From Pohlia nutans (lineage: Eukaryota > Streptophyta > Bryopsida > Bryales > Mniaceae): 64,000 bases of DNA. Each line of letters begins with the position of its first letter. Positions within the stretch are counted from its first letter, which is position 1. Location: assembly GCA_022496805.1 (NCBI GenBank), contig CM040101.1:2482501-2546500 (forward strand), read 5' to 3'. A model generated the notes under the pieces. The model had not been told where the DNA came from. It made no database searches and saw nothing but the letters and a program-made list of their open reading frames with translations. A program made the translations under genes and the position numbers. This document shows, piece after piece, positions 33,890 through 46,782 of the stretch.

Positions 33890-35577
33890 AACCACAAGTT
33901 TTGAAAGCAAATGACCACAAAACTCTTTGAAAGTATCATACATGATTTGTGGATTGGAAGGACTTGATGATGACTTTGAGGTCATATTGGTTGATGCCAT
34001 TGTATTGCAAAAGAAGTTTAGGAAGTTTAGGTATTTATTTGCTAATCCTGAGAAATATCTTGTAGGAAAATTCTAGAAGTGAAGAATTTAAACTTTTAAC
34101 TCTCATTTTTAAAAGTACTAGAGCAGGGTTGTGAGTGAATATTTATTATTTTTTGAAAAATAAGGTTCACCCCTCAAAAAATGAATTTCTTGATTTTCTT
34201 TTTTGAGAAAAAAATGATTAAAAATGGTCCAAAATGGCTTAGAAATAGCAAAATTTAGCTTAAAATAATTTATTCTATTTTCGTTTATTTGTCCTCATAA
34301 TGTTTGATTTTTTACATTTTTTTTGGAATACATTTTAGCGACCCTGCTATGGTACTACAACATTCTTTCATTTCTTATTTTGAAAAACTTCCATTACCAT
34401 TCTCCAGTCAATTTTGTGTGAGTTGGGACAAATTCTTGGCCTTTCGATGGTGAAACACTATTTAAATTAGGTTCAAATCGAGCCAAAAATGCATTTTGAA
34501 ATTCTAAATTGGATTTAAAAAAAACAAACTTTTGACATTAGAAGATCCTATAGAGTAAAAATTTGAATTTGAAGGAAATTCACTTAGGCATATTCCGATT
34601 TGAAAGAATAGAAATGGCACGTTTTAGAATTTAGAGGATAAAACCAACGACCATTGTGAACAAGCCCATGATGACCTCATCTATGAACAAACCGACATCT
34701 TCTTGTAAAAGAAAGAGATTTTATTCTGGAAATCTAAAAACTTCTCAAACTATACAACAAATTTTTAGACAAATCCATTGCCAAATTTCCCAGAATGAAC
34801 TATTGAAACGTAACCCAAATATAATGCCAAAATCAAAAGTATCACATTTAGGATGAATGCACATGTCTTTGGAAGAAGAAATTATATTTCATCCATATTT
34901 TGCATGTTTCATAATGTAAGTAGCATCGTTATAATTTACTGAAAATTGCAATGAAAATAAAATAAAATAAAATATTTATGGTGCGACAAGTTTGACAAAC
35001 TCAGTTCAAAAGGCAGCTGATTATGAGAGTATGTATGTATGGCCGGTTGGGAAAGGACTGAGCCCAAAAACATACAAACTAATGGTCATCAAGGCAAGAC
35101 TGTACAAGTGGGACAGATCAGAGGGGTCAGATTACAAAGCAATATTGTGCGACTGTACAGAGTTCCCAAACTTGAAAACAGAGCAAGTGGTTGAGAATGG
35201 AGGGAGAGTTCGTTAGTCTTTGCAGGCGACGTACCAGCCTCCAGTAACTAAAGTTCAAAAGAGAGAACTAACTTCCTCCAAATCAATTCTACAGGACTTC
35301 GTTAGTTTAACGTTACACTGATTATTGCCACCAGCAAATCTCGTGTTGCAATGCAACACAAAACTAAATAAATATGACCAAGAAACATGGACTCCACTGT
35401 AAAGAATGTTGATCGAAAGAAATTGAAAAAATTGAGTATAGATGAAAATAGTTTACAAAACAGGCAAATGAATGAAAATGATATATGATGAGATATTGGA
35501 TGATAATTGATGGATAGAAGACTTGGATGAAAACGTGACATAGGGGTCGTGACACTCTGCATTTAATATAATAGATT
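33890..35577. other. Spacer, no gene recognised
   Basis: A 74-codon open frame at 34992-35216 has a less AT-biased composition than its surroundings but no domain I recognise. I do not call it a gene. Confidence 0.35.
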
Positions 35578-35711
35578 AGTGTGAGTCACAATAATTGAGG
35601 GGAATTGAGAATTCTTACAATTTGAGATCATGTATGTACAGAAATTAGTGTGAGGATTGGTGTAAATTCTCGCACTAATTCTGTGACTCACAGTAATGGC
35701 AATAATCGGTG
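35578..35711. mobile_element. CACCGATTATTGCC-family MITE, left-truncated
   Basis: The right end GGCAATAATCGGTG is followed by TA. The interior matches 7460-7673 (GAGATCATGTATG, GATTGGTGTAAA-like blocks). Confidence 0.6.
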
Positions 35712-36018
35712 TAGTAGTCTCTCTGCAGTAGTGAGTAACTACCTTGTTGCTCTGACTTCCATTACAGCACAAACTCTAACTAAAGCACACAAACACAAAC
35801 TTACACATTTTGATTAGTTAGTTAGTTCACGAGTCTGTATATGTACAAACCAAGTCATCCTGGATCTCGAAACCCAAGCCGGATAACAGACAGCAGTCCG
35901 TTTTAATTTCTAGATTCGAAAGGCATCATCTCACGAAACTCAGCTACCACTTTGACCCATAGGCCACGCACAGTGTGCATGTGAGTCATACATGCACCCT
36001 TGGAAATCACACAACTAA

Positions 36019-36330
36019 GAGCATGGCCACCCATGGCCTCAGAGTGTCTCTGACCTCGAGAAGTAGATGAAAAGTTTCAAGGCCCCTTTCAAAATGCCTC
36101 TTGACTCTGGATTCTTGCGTGTTAGAAATTGGGCCTTCAAAACACTATTGAGTTGACTATTCGATGATTATTCCTCTCATTCTACTTGTGATTGGTTCAT
36201 TGACTATTTGATGCGCACTTTTGATACGTGAAGGGCGTGCAAGGGTGGGGGAGTGTGAGTGCAAGGGCCCTTCAAATATAGATGAATAATTTGAGAGGGT
36301 TCGTCCTAGCGTGCATGGGTGGGAATGCTC
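36019..36330. mobile_element. Tourist-like MITE, GAGCATKSCCACCCAT family, upstream of the P450
   Basis: 312 bp with inverted ends GAGCATGGCCACCCATG and CATGGGTGGGAATGCTC, and TAA duplicated at 36016-36018 and 36331-36333. A second copy lies at 47722-48024. The element ends about 660 bp before the P450 start codon, so it may lie in the promoter region. Confidence 0.85.
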
Positions 36331-36735
36331 TAAGGTCTGGCGACATGATACTAGCTTGTTCTGGAGGAAAAAAATTAAACACGACAAAAAGAATAGTAGA
36401 GAAAAAACAGAGGTTCTCCATGAAATTCAGGGTCTCATTGTCGGCCTTAAATAGATATTCTCAATGCGATTTATAATTAATGGATCGAATACCGTGGTTT
36501 CTGCAAAAGGAAGGAAGGCTCCCAGCTAGCTAGAGTGCAGGGAACACAAAAGATCCCCGAAATTCAGGGGCGTCAACAAAAGAGGCTAGCTAGCCAGCAC
36601 AAGTAGCGTGGTAACGTGCAGAATTGAAATGTGAAAAAGGAGAGAAATTCTTAGTTACTGAACTTGGAAAACTTAACCTGTTTTTACTGCTTCAGTCGGT
36701 AAGTGCTCACCCGGTACTTCCTGCACCAGGGAGTG

Positions 36736-36743
36736 CATAAAAG
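36736..36743 (+). promoter_or_regulatory. Candidate TATA box of the P450 gene
   Basis: CATAAAAG stands about 30 bp upstream of a CT-rich stretch (36768-36800) typical of a plant transcription start. The implied leader is about 200 bp. Confidence 0.5.
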
Positions 36744-36989
36744 GGGTGCCAGAGGGCATGCACTCTCATCTCTAGCTCTACTCTCTCCTTCCTCTCTAGG
36801 AAGGACAGTGAGACAGTCATCATATGATCAGTTCGTTGCGTGTAACTGCTCATGTGCATCACCCTGAGATTCATTTATTTCTCCTCCTGAAGGCAGGACG
36901 AAGAATTTAATCTCGAGTCTAGCCATTGCCACGTACTGTAGAACGAGAAGACGTCCTTAGAGCTTGTGATCGAGTTCGAAGCGCTCACA

Positions 36990-39900
36990 ATGGCTTACGG
37001 ACTTTTCGTTTTATGTGCACTGACAGCGAGTGTGGTGCTGGTTATAGTGTTTTTTCTGCTGCGATGGAGATCGCAGAAGTTGCAGAACTTGTTGCCTCCG
37101 GGTCCCAAGGGCTGGCCAGTGGTGGGATCGTTGTATAGCTTGGGACCCAAGTCCATTCCAATGTGCCGGAAGTTCACAACGCTAGCGCACCATTACGGGC
37201 CGATCGTGTTTCTGCGCATGGGCACTCGTCCCACTGTGATAGTTTCCAATCGCGCAATTGCCAAGGAGTTTTTCAGCAAGGAGCATGACAAGAATTTCGA
37301 CTCCAGACCCAGGTTGGCGACTGGCAAGCACTTCGGCTATGACTACAGCTCCACGGTATTCTCCAGCGGCAAGCAATTCGACATGATGAAGAAGATTTAC
37401 AAGTTCGAGCTGCTGTCGCCGACCAATGTGAAGAAGCTGGCGCCTCTGCGCCACGAGGAGATTCGTGCGTTGCTGGGCAACATTCTTCGTTCGATTAATA
37501 CTGCAGCCACCGTGGTGAATGTCACGTCCATGGTGTTCAATTCGAATCTCAACTTGATGGGACGGATGATCTTCAGCAAGCGTCTGTTTGGTGACAGCAA
37601 CGACGACACCGCGGCCACTGTGGATGCTCCCCCGAAAGACGTGGAGAATTTCAAGTTCTTTGTCAAGTCGGCCACCAAGCTCGTTGGTTTGTTCAACATT
37701 GGTGACTACATCCCGATTCTGCGATGGCTTGATCTGCAAGGTGAGCAACTTACGTACTCTGACTTAATTCTGGCAGAGCTGTCTTCGAGATACAGTGTCT
37801 TTGAGATGTTAATTGCACCAATTTGTTAATTTAATGACTGTTTATTCTTGGATCCATGGTGCCCATGATTCAATTCTGATTGCAGGAGTGGAACGAGACT
37901 TGGAGAAACTGAAACCGCACCAAGAGGGTCTTCTGCTGCCGATCATTCATGAGTATCGCCGCAGACAGAGGGAAGGGGAAACGCCCAGCGGCCAACTGGT
38001 TCAAGACCTCATGGCCACTTTGGTGAATAAGCACGGCTCCTTGTCTGATGAGAACATCATGGCTGTTGCTATCGTGAGTGTTGCTTTCATTTTCGAGCTT
38101 CTTTCCCTGGACCCTTTGACAATTTGGTTGTACGTACTGATGAGCATACAATCTACAGTGGCGACCAGAAGTCTTCGCACAGTGGCCCATCACTTCAACA
38201 GGTGTTGACTATAGCTTAGTAAGTGGGTTTACAGGAGATTTTTTGGGTTAGCATTAATTGATACACCACATGGCACCTAATTAACATTGACTCCCCAAAA
38301 CTTTGCCACTTGTAGAAATTATTCATGCAAAAATCGTGAAGGGGTGTGTACAACTTAATATGCACATCAGTTGTACACACCACTATCTTCTCATTAAAAT
38401 TGCACTTGTGAGGCTTTTTGTTTTGGATTTTTTTTGTATGATTTGGAGAGGCCTTTGGTGATTCACTATGGCTCCTAGAAGGTCTGAGAATCAACGTAGG
38501 GCAGTTCTTGAGATGTATGAGCGAGGCAACTCATATGGCCAGATTTCTGCAGTTTTGGGCATTCCTCGAAGCACTTCTTCTGACATAGTGCGAAGGTTCC
38601 GTGAGAGAGAGAGTCTAACAGATAAAACTTCACTTGGTAGACCTAGAATTCTAGATGAACGCGGTGACCGTGTTATTGTGAGGAGATTAAATGATCCAAA
38701 TACTAGCACAGCGGCAGCTATAGGAAGAGTGTTACGATCTGAGGGCTTCCAATTGAATGATAATACGGTGAAAAGGAGTCTTCGGAGGCAAGGGTTGAGA
38801 GCATGCGTGAAGACCAAGAAGCCACTTTTGACAAAGAAACATCGAGCACGTCGTTTGCAGTGGGCAAAGAAGTGCAAGCATGCAGATTGGGAGTTTTGGG
38901 CTCATGTCATTTTTTCTGATGAGTCTAAATTCAATCTTTTTGGCTCAGATGGACGTCAGTATTGTTGGAGAAAGAGTGGAGATCGTCTTTTAGATCAGCA
39001 TGTGCAATCTACAGTCAAACATGGAGGAGGAAACATAATGGTTTGGGGTTGTATGACTTGGGAAGGAGTTGGCAAGCTTCACCTGATTGAAGGGAAGATG
39101 GATAAATATGTATATCGCAACATTTTAGAGACGGAACTTATGGGTACTATACAGATGCAAGGTTTAGAAGAGGATGAGGTTATTTTCCAGCATGATAATG
39201 ACCCAAAGCATACTGCACATTATGTTGTAGAGTGGTTGCGTGCTCAAAAATTTGAGCTTATTGGACACCCTCCACAATCACCTGATCTCAATCCAATAGA
39301 ACATCTTTGGAATGAAGTAGATCGTTGTCTGAGAAGGTCTAAAAGGAAACCAACTAGTAAAAGTGACTTATGGGAGAAGATCCAAGAAATTTGGTACGGT
39401 ATAGAGCCTATGTTGTTAGGAAGTTAATACGCTCTATGCCTCAAAGAGCTCTTGATGTCTACCATGCAAGAGGTGGCCACACACGGTGGTAGTGTTTGTG
39501 AGTGCTTATGAGTTGAATCATTGAGTTATAAAGGTGTTTAGTAATTTTTAGTCTTATTTTCTATAGTTGATATGCAATAAAAATCAATTTGACCATAAAG
39601 AATTGTACATGCTTGTTACACATTTGAATTATTGTGTGTTTTTCTAATTCATATTTTCATTGAAAACTTTGTGTTTTATGCCTGTTGCAACTATACGTGC
39701 TTGTGGTTGTGTTCTTGTTAATTTATGAGAGTTCATGTAGATTTGGCAAGTATTTAAAAAAAAAAACTCCTCTTGTACAACTATTTGTGGTTGTACGTAC
39801 TGATGAGCATACAATCTAGATCGTTGTACGTGTTTGTAGAATTAGAAAGACGTACACGGAATTCACAGAACTTAGAGCTAGGCTTCTTCCAAACCCTTTG

Positions 39901-42343
39901 CTGTAGAGTTTACTAACTCGCATCTGGAACTCGTACAGTCCTCTTGATGAATGCATTCGAGAGCTCGAAACGAATCACTGACTACGACTTCTTGTTTCCT
40001 TCTTTAACGACGCACCAGATAAAAATGTTGTCAATTGTGCTACCAAGAGAGTCCACAGTTACCATAAACCTCGTCGCATTTAACCCTCTGAAATGTGGGA
40101 ATAACGGTGAACCGTTGTGACGTTGTGACCAACACAACTGAGCGGAGCCACTGATAAGACAGTCCCTTTCTAACCAATTGTGGCGCCCTTCCACTCCTTT
40201 ATGTGGTGAAAAACGACACCATATTCTATTAGTGATCATGGAAGCTATTTACTAGTTTCTAAGCTTAGTCAGTGAAGATCCTTCCTTATCGTGTGCTGCA
40301 TACGAAATTATATCAGAACAAAGCTGTTAGTACCCTCGTTGCAGCTTTCAATTCTCACTGGTGGAGGTACTCTAGAAAAACTGTGGAAACCGTCCCTTTG
40401 TGAACTGCAGTCAGTGTCTTAACATAAATCCTGCCATAACACATTGTCTGAAATTAAACCATCGTGAATAAACAGTCTGCTGCGATAATTCGTCTATCCA
40501 TCCATGCCTGAAAAGAAATGGGTAGCGAGGTTTAGTAACCAGTAATTAATGATTGAGGTCAATTGTCAATAACACTTTTGGAGGAGGATGAGAGTTTCAA
40601 GGTAACGTAGGGTGGTATTATTTATTAAAACAGGCTCACTTGTAGAGACTGAGTTGTAGATTTCCGTGCTGATTGAATGAATATTGTTCCGGTTGACTGC
40701 GCAGGACTTGCTTGTGGGAGGAAGTGACAGCATGGCGACGGCCGTGGAATGGGCGTTAGCGGAGCTTCTGCGGCACCCGAGTGATTTGCAAGCGGCCCAG
40801 GAGGAGCTGGACTGGGCCGTGGGACGGGAGCGGCTGGTGACGGAAGACGACTCCAATCAGCTGCCGTTTCTGGACTGCATCGTGCGAGAGACGCTGCGCC
40901 TGCACCCTCCCACGCCTCTGGCCATCCCCCACTACAGCAAACACCAGTGCCATCTTGGCGGCTTCCAAATCCCCAAGGAAACCACGGCCTACATCAACAT
41001 CTACGCTATTGGCCGCGATCCCCAAGTCTGGGAAAATCCCAACCAGTTTCAACCCAGCCGGTCAGTTTTCCCAGCAGGCTCTTTCTTTGCAATTGAACGA
41101 AATTTCATATTATTTGGCAGAATATTCTTTATTATTCAAAACCCTTTTTTTTTTCAGAGCTCTACTTGAATTATCCTTTAAACTCAAAAAGTTTGTTGTT
41201 AGACTCAAGATGCACACAAAAGAATTCAGAAAGATTGATGCTTTTAGAGTTAGGATTTTTATATGTAACTCAGAAAGTTTGGTTTCACAAGATGCACTGT
41301 ACGAATATTGATAATTTTGAGTTATGATCTTTTAACTCAATTTTTTTGGTTTTGATAAATATTGATGCATAATTTGAGTTATTTATTTAATTCGAAATTT
41401 TTAGTTTCAAATGTACTCAAGATGCAGACAAGTTTTGACATATATTGATGCATGAATCTGAGTTATGTTTTTTTAATTCGAAAGATTTGATTTCTTATGT
41501 ACTCAAGATGCGGACACAAGTTTTGAGAGATCAATTCATACATTTTGGTTATCTTTGGTTTCACATGTTGTTGTTGTTGTTCTCAAGATGCACGTACGTA
41601 CACACAAGTTTTGATTGATATTGAAGTTTCTGTGAATGATAAAAAATATAAATATAACTCTATTATTGTTTCATTTTTCAATATTCTTTATTATATAGAA
41701 AAATAATCCTAAAAATATGAGTTTCTTCTTGTAAATGTGTATTTCACTTCAGGACATGATGTCGTTGTTCTCAAGATGCACGTACACTGTACAAGTTTTG
41801 AATTTGTTTGTGATAAAAAAATACTTAACTCTGTTTTTGTTTCATTGTTCATTACATTCTTTTCACTAGTAGAAAAGGTGACACTGCCGTGGGAGATGTC
41901 CAAGCAAGTGGTGCCCAATTCCACGCATGCACAGTGATTTTTCTTGGGCATGTCTCCGGGGAGCGCCACCTTTTCTACTAGAGTTTTTATTCATTGTAGC
42001 AATATAATTCTGAAAAGATGAGTTTCTTCTTCTACTAAAAGTGACTGTATTTCACTTCAGGTTCCGTGACTCGGCGGTGAGAGTGATGGGTCAACACTTT
42101 GAGCTGCTGCCATTTTCGTCGGGAAGGCGAGGGTGCCCGGGTGTGAACTTTGCCATTCCCACCGTGAAGCTGGTGTTGGGCAGTCTGCTGCAGTGTTTCC
42201 ATTGGGCACCTCCGCCGAGCATGAGGGGTGAAGATATCGACGTCGAGGAGGCTCTGGGAGTGGTGTGCTCGCGGTTGAACCCACTCGTGGCCTCTTTATC
42301 GCCGCGAGTGCCCGACCACGTCATCCTCAGCAGGGACTACTAA
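36990..42343 (+). CDS. Cytochrome P450, CYP71 clan (A-type), four exons
   Basis: An ER-anchored haem monooxygenase; the substrate cannot be told. Exons 36990-37740, 37886-38073, 40705-41060 and 42061-42343 join in phase (GT-AG) to give 525 residues. I use the ATG at 36990 (context ACAATGGC); the frame is open upstream but has no earlier ATG. Residues 4-24 form the membrane anchor, then PPGPKGWPVVGS (36-47), I-helix GGSDS (318-322), ETLR (375-378) and heme loop FSSGRRGCPG with Cys457. Two canonical sites differ: the C-helix WxxxR reads FDMMK, and the I-helix Thr is Ser. Intron 2 holds a Tc1 element and intron 3 a CACTA-like MITE; neither disturbs the splice sites. AATAAA occurs at 42517-42522. 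Decayed copies of its 3' end lie 7-15 kb upstream. The family within the clan is not determined. Confidence 0.93.
38154..39818 (+). mobile_element. Tc1-type element in P450 intron 2, right end aberrant
   Basis: The left end CAGTGGCGACCAGAAGTC follows TA at 38152-38153 and looks like a classic Tc1 tip. No complementary tip exists on the right. Instead a perfect 31-bp copy of the left flank (38123-38153, containing GTTGTACGTACTGATGAGC) occurs at 39788-39818. This suggests a truncated element repaired by copying adjacent DNA. It is not closely related to the Tc1 element at 1471-2681. Confidence 0.75.
38468..39492 (+). pseudogene. Tc1-like transposase (DD34E), frameshifted near the C-terminus
   Basis: The frame is open for 319 codons from the ATG at 38468 to a TAA ending at 39427. 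It contains a helix-turn-helix (NSYGQISAVLGIPRSTSSDI), a GRPR hook at residues 57-60, and catalytic blocks VIFSDESKF, QHDNDPKHT and SPDLNPIEHLW with 34 residues between the second Asp and the Glu. Around 39408-39413 a one-base loss moves the conserved tail (RKLIRSMPQRALDVYHARGG) into another frame, which ends at TAG 39490-39492. All three catalytic acids remain. The missing right terminus makes the copy immobile regardless. It lies in the same orientation as the host P450 gene, inside its intron. Confidence 0.88.
41864..41983. mobile_element. CACTA-like miniature element in P450 intron 3
   Basis: 120 bp with ends CACTAGTAGAAAAGGTG and CACCTTTTCTACTAGAG, and TTT on both sides (a 3-bp duplication, as for CACTA elements). 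I saw no counterpart in intron 3 of the pseudogene at 29476-30132, so it probably arrived after duplication. Confidence 0.75.
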
Positions 42344-42638
42344 GGTTCATTAATTAGTGTAAATAATATATAGTATATATTCTCAAACAGAGCTCAAGGC
42401 TTTGAGTTTTCACTGAAACCATTGCTCTGTAGTGTTGAGTGATAGGAACGGATCAGAAAACGAAAGGAACATGTTAACCCAGAAAATACTCTGGTGAGCT
42501 TTGTATAATATTTTGCAATAAAACCACACAATCATCGTTATGGACCACATAACTGGCAAGAGCCGGTTATAGGACATAACCAATTGTGCACTCTTTTAAT
42601 CTAAATTGTTCAATGTCATTTTTCTTGTTGATCTAGTG

Positions 42639-42907
42639 GCCCGGGGTGCACTGTACTAAATACGTACAAGTATACGTGAGTGCACAGAAGGGATATTAAT
42701 TTGAACATTGCCGTTTTACGTATACATACGATAAACATATTTAGAGCTGAAAATATTGACGTATACTTACATTAAACATATATTAGGACGGAATAGATAT
42801 GTATACAAAGGCTTTTAGAGATATAATCCCTCGTATACATGGGGGTTATTAGAGGGGGTCATGAATACACGTGATTCTCAAACATAATGTAGAGTACAAT
42901 TCCCGGG
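42639..42907. mobile_element. Unclassified 269-bp element with CCCGGG ends
   Basis: It starts GCCCGGGGTGCACTG and ends ATTCCCGGG, with TCTAGTG directly repeated at 42632-42638 and 42908-42914. The paralogous flank at 31733-31760 lacks it. The interior is rich in GTATAC-like motifs. The 7-bp duplication (9 bp with one mismatch) could fit a Mutator- or hAT-type element. Confidence 0.7.
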
Positions 42908-43198
42908 TCTAGTGATCCAAAAGGACAACTTTGGTTATGAGTTCTAATTCATGAGTGAATAATAACCTATCATATTTGCTTGAAAAAGGGCACAATAGGT
43001 TATGACATAATACACTCTAACTGTCTCCAATGATACACTCTGTAATTGCACATTGCATTAGCAATTTGCAAATGATGATTTTACCACCAAAAAAATAGAA
43101 CTCCTTTATATCACTCTTTTCGTAACCAACTTGTATGAGTTCAGAACTTAGCATGTAGAAGGCGTACACAACAACAAATATTTGAATTTCATATTTAA

Positions 43199-43740
43199 CC
43201 CCAAAAGATCCTCACTTCTCTTCAAATTTGGAGAATTGCAAAGATGTATTCAAAAATGCAACTGAGAAGAATATTTTGAACTTGATGTATGAATTAAAGT
43301 TGTACATTATGAATTTTAGATTTTGTCCATACATTTAGATTTATGATTACTATCACCAATGTTTTTGTATAAAATTTGAAACCCAAAATTCAAAATTCTT
43401 TTGTGATTGGATTACAAATAAGATATTGACAATCTGTGGATGAAGTTTGTTGTGATAGGTTGAAATGTAATATTATAAGTGTAGTGATTATTGGAGAGTT
43501 TTTTATGCTTAATTTTATGAGTTGACATTTTTAAGAGCACTTCTTAACTGTTTTGAACAAAGATCTTACAATAGACATTTTCACAAATCATCCCCTTTTC
43601 TAATTAGTTCCCACATGCAAGAAGCTAACTTCCCATAAAATCTATAGTAAAAATCCACACTGCAAAAAATGCATGGCGGATGAAAAGCGGTGTTTGATTT
43701 TGTATATCATACAAAAAATACATGGTTGGACGTTTAGGGG
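43199..43740. mobile_element. TTAA-flanked MITE, group A (reverse)
   Basis: 542 bp between TTAA at 43195-43198 and 43741-43744. The tips are CCCCAAAAGATCC and GGACGTTTAGGGG. Its interior is the reverse of the copies at 8546 and 55455. Confidence 0.85.
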
Positions 43741-43744
43741 TTAA

Positions 43745-45377
43745 GTGTGGTAATAACAAGTGTAGAGTGTAATACACTATTTATTGTTTCAATTTGCACA
43801 CTTTTTATTTGCACATGTAGAATCAATCCTAGGGTAGATATAACTTCTACATGTCAAGTTAAGAACACATGTGAGTGCATTTAGAAACCTCGTTAGAAAC
43901 CTATTTGTATTCCCAAAGGTACTATAGGTAGAAGGCAACGTTGGCTCATATATGCCAAATTTATTTAATTTTTTTCAAAGAATAAGGTTTTGTAAATAGA
44001 ATATTTGGAATTTTTTGAGATTCTTTGTTTCTTTGCAAAAAAATTTGAAAAATCGATTTTCCAAAAAAATTGATATTTATTTATCAAAATAGTTTAAACG
44101 CAAACCCTACACTAATGTTTTTTATGAATGGATTTGCTTATAATGGGAAGTTAAGAATCCAAGGATGGTTTTAATGATAATTTTGGAAAAAGAGGATTGT
44201 ACATGAACATTTCATGCAAAAATTATATCCAGCTAACAAATCGATGAGAATGCATGAAAGATGATAACTTAATTATAACATAGGTGAGCACCAAAGCACT
44301 CTTATAATTATATCCAAATTCACGCTAAGATGATAAACGCAATATAGCCTTGGTGGACAAAGTGTTCTAATCACTAGTACAAAAAACCCAAGAATAAGTT
44401 TTTTGGAATGAATTTTTGAATGATCTTTAACAAAATTTAGCAATTTGTTTTTTATTTTATTTTTAAATCATGTTAAATCATTTTAAAACTTAAAAGGTGT
44501 TGAAAAATTATTCCAACAAATGTTCTAGTGACTGACCATTTGTGGAAAAAAACATATTCGGCTTAGGTAGTGCTAAAGGTGACCATTAATCATTTGTAGT
44601 TTTCCATATGGCTTGTATGTACCAATGACATAATCAATCATCAACATAAAGAGAAATTTAGTTTAGATGGCATAGGATGTGAGTGAAGATTGATTGTGGC
44701 TCTTAGTGTGGGCTTCCATGTGGTGGATAAAGGACACAACCAATAATTGGTAAGTTTTTTTGTGTGTAGACAATGTGACCAATGAACGATTGTACCTTTT
44801 AGTTACTTAAAATATCCAAAAGTTGCCCTTTATTCAAGCCAGGGTGGGAAAAGGATACATCTAACCATTTGACCAGTTTAGACAGTGTTGAATGTGACTA
44901 ATGATCGGTTGTATGTTGTACTAATTGGGCCATATAGAAGTTGGTTTTAATCATTGTCAATGCATCTTATAAAAAGGAATAGTAACAATGGACAAGTCAA
45001 CTTCAAATTTCTTTTTGATACAAAATTCTATTTTGATTAAGAAAAAAACCCCATTTTTATACAACCAACAAATGGTATGATAAATGATAGGCCATAGCAA
45101 ATATGACTTTAGCGGTCTCTATAAATTTACACCCCTCCAAGATACACATCAAATTCCAATAAATCATAGATTATCATCAAAAAGTACAAGCACTAGAAAA
45201 CACATAGGAGTTTAAGAAAAATTGTTGTTTATTTTCATGTACACATTTTTAGTAATCCACATCTTTCATTGGTTCCAATCCCTTAGTACAATATTGCCTC
45301 CACATTGTATTATTCAAAACAATATATGAGGCTACATCATCTATATACTATATGGTAGTATTAGTTCTAATAGTATA
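43745..45377. other. AT-rich spacer, no gene recognised
   Basis: A single CACTAGTACAAAAAACCC motif at 44375 may be a lone CACTA-type end. Confidence 0.4.
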
Positions 45378-45381
45378 TTAA

Positions 45382-45961
45382 CCCCTAAATTCCCATGTGC
45401 AGCCCTCTCCAGTTTTAGAGAATTCTAAAGATGCATCATAAAATGCAGTTAAGAAGATATTTTGAACTTGATGAATGAATAAAATTGTTCGTTATGAATT
45501 TTAGATTCTATACATACGGTTAGAACTATGATTGCAATTACCAATATTTTTGTATAAAATTTGAAACTTAAAATTTGAAATTCTTTTGTAATTCAATTAC
45601 GAATAAGATATTGACAATCTGTGAATGAAGTTTGTTGTGGTGGGTTGAAATGTAATATTCTTAAGTGTTGTGATTTTTGGAGATTTTACAGTTGCTTAAT
45701 TTTATGAGTTGACTTTTTCAAGAGCATTTCTGGTTTGTTTTTAACTAAGATCTTAAATTTTTTGGTGAATTAGTACAACATGAAACGAGGCATAATTTTT
45801 TACAAATCATCCCCTTTCTAATTGGTACAAACATTCAAAAAGCTAGCTTTCCATAGAATCTATAGTAAAAAATCCACGTTGCAAAAAGTACATGATAGAT
45901 GAAATAAACGTGGATGAAATCTATACATCGTCCAAAAAATGGATGCATGGACAATTAAGGG
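45382..45961. mobile_element. TTAA-flanked MITE, group A (reverse)
   Basis: 580 bp between TTAA at 45378-45381 and 45962-45965. The tips are CCCCTAAATTCCC and GGACAATTAAGGG. Interior as in group A. Confidence 0.85.
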
Positions 45962-45965
45962 TTAA

Positions 45966-46782
45966 ATGTCTGGACATTAAAAACATGTGCTTTTAGGTGG
46001 TGAGGACATAATCAATTATTGATGAAGGAAAAATCTAATGGTTTGATAGATGATTAGTTGTACCTATTGCCCAACCAAATGAAATACCCATCTACATCAA
46101 AAAACTCTTGATATAGGCTTTTATATGGTTTGGATGGACAAAGGACACATCTTCAATAGTCACTGATTGAGGGAACCAATGTGTAGGTTTCAATGTTACG
46201 TGCAATCTATATAGGAATTTTAAGATGTGAACTTCAAAAGGTCACAAAAATTGCAAGGCTCTGATTAAGAATTTGTCAACAGTTTGTTTCGTCAACAACA
46301 GTTGTTTGTCTTTGTCTGTATAAGAATCTATCAACAACAACAATTGTCTACATCAACATCAACAAAACGTCTACCACAGAATGTCAACAATTACTAAGCA
46401 CCATGCATGCTTTTTATAATGAATGTTAAACTTTTGAACTCACTTTTTGGATTTCCTTCTACAAGAAAGGGCATTTTTGAACTACCATAGTTGGTGCCTT
46501 TTCTATAATTCTTTCTTTACAATACAAATCTTGATCGCTATGTTTAAAGAAGATGTTGAGTACACCATCATTCCTCATTGGTTAAGAATGATGCCTCTAC
46601 AATAGCAATGTAACGAAGGATCAAAGCCATAGCAACTAAGAAAATGTATTGAATTTGACAACCAAAATTACAATATGACCTGATCGGATGATCACCCATA
46701 ACAACTACTACAAAAATATAGAACTCTTTTGTATCACACCTTAGTTTGATAACAAATGTACTTTACTTCAAAACATGATACA
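45966..46782. other. Spacer, no gene recognised
   Basis: A CAACAACAATTGTCTACATC-rich stretch near 46290-46390; otherwise nothing. Confidence 0.4.

Noticed and set aside
37182..37748. 188-codon minus-strand open frame
   Set aside because: Antisense shadow of P450 exon 1.
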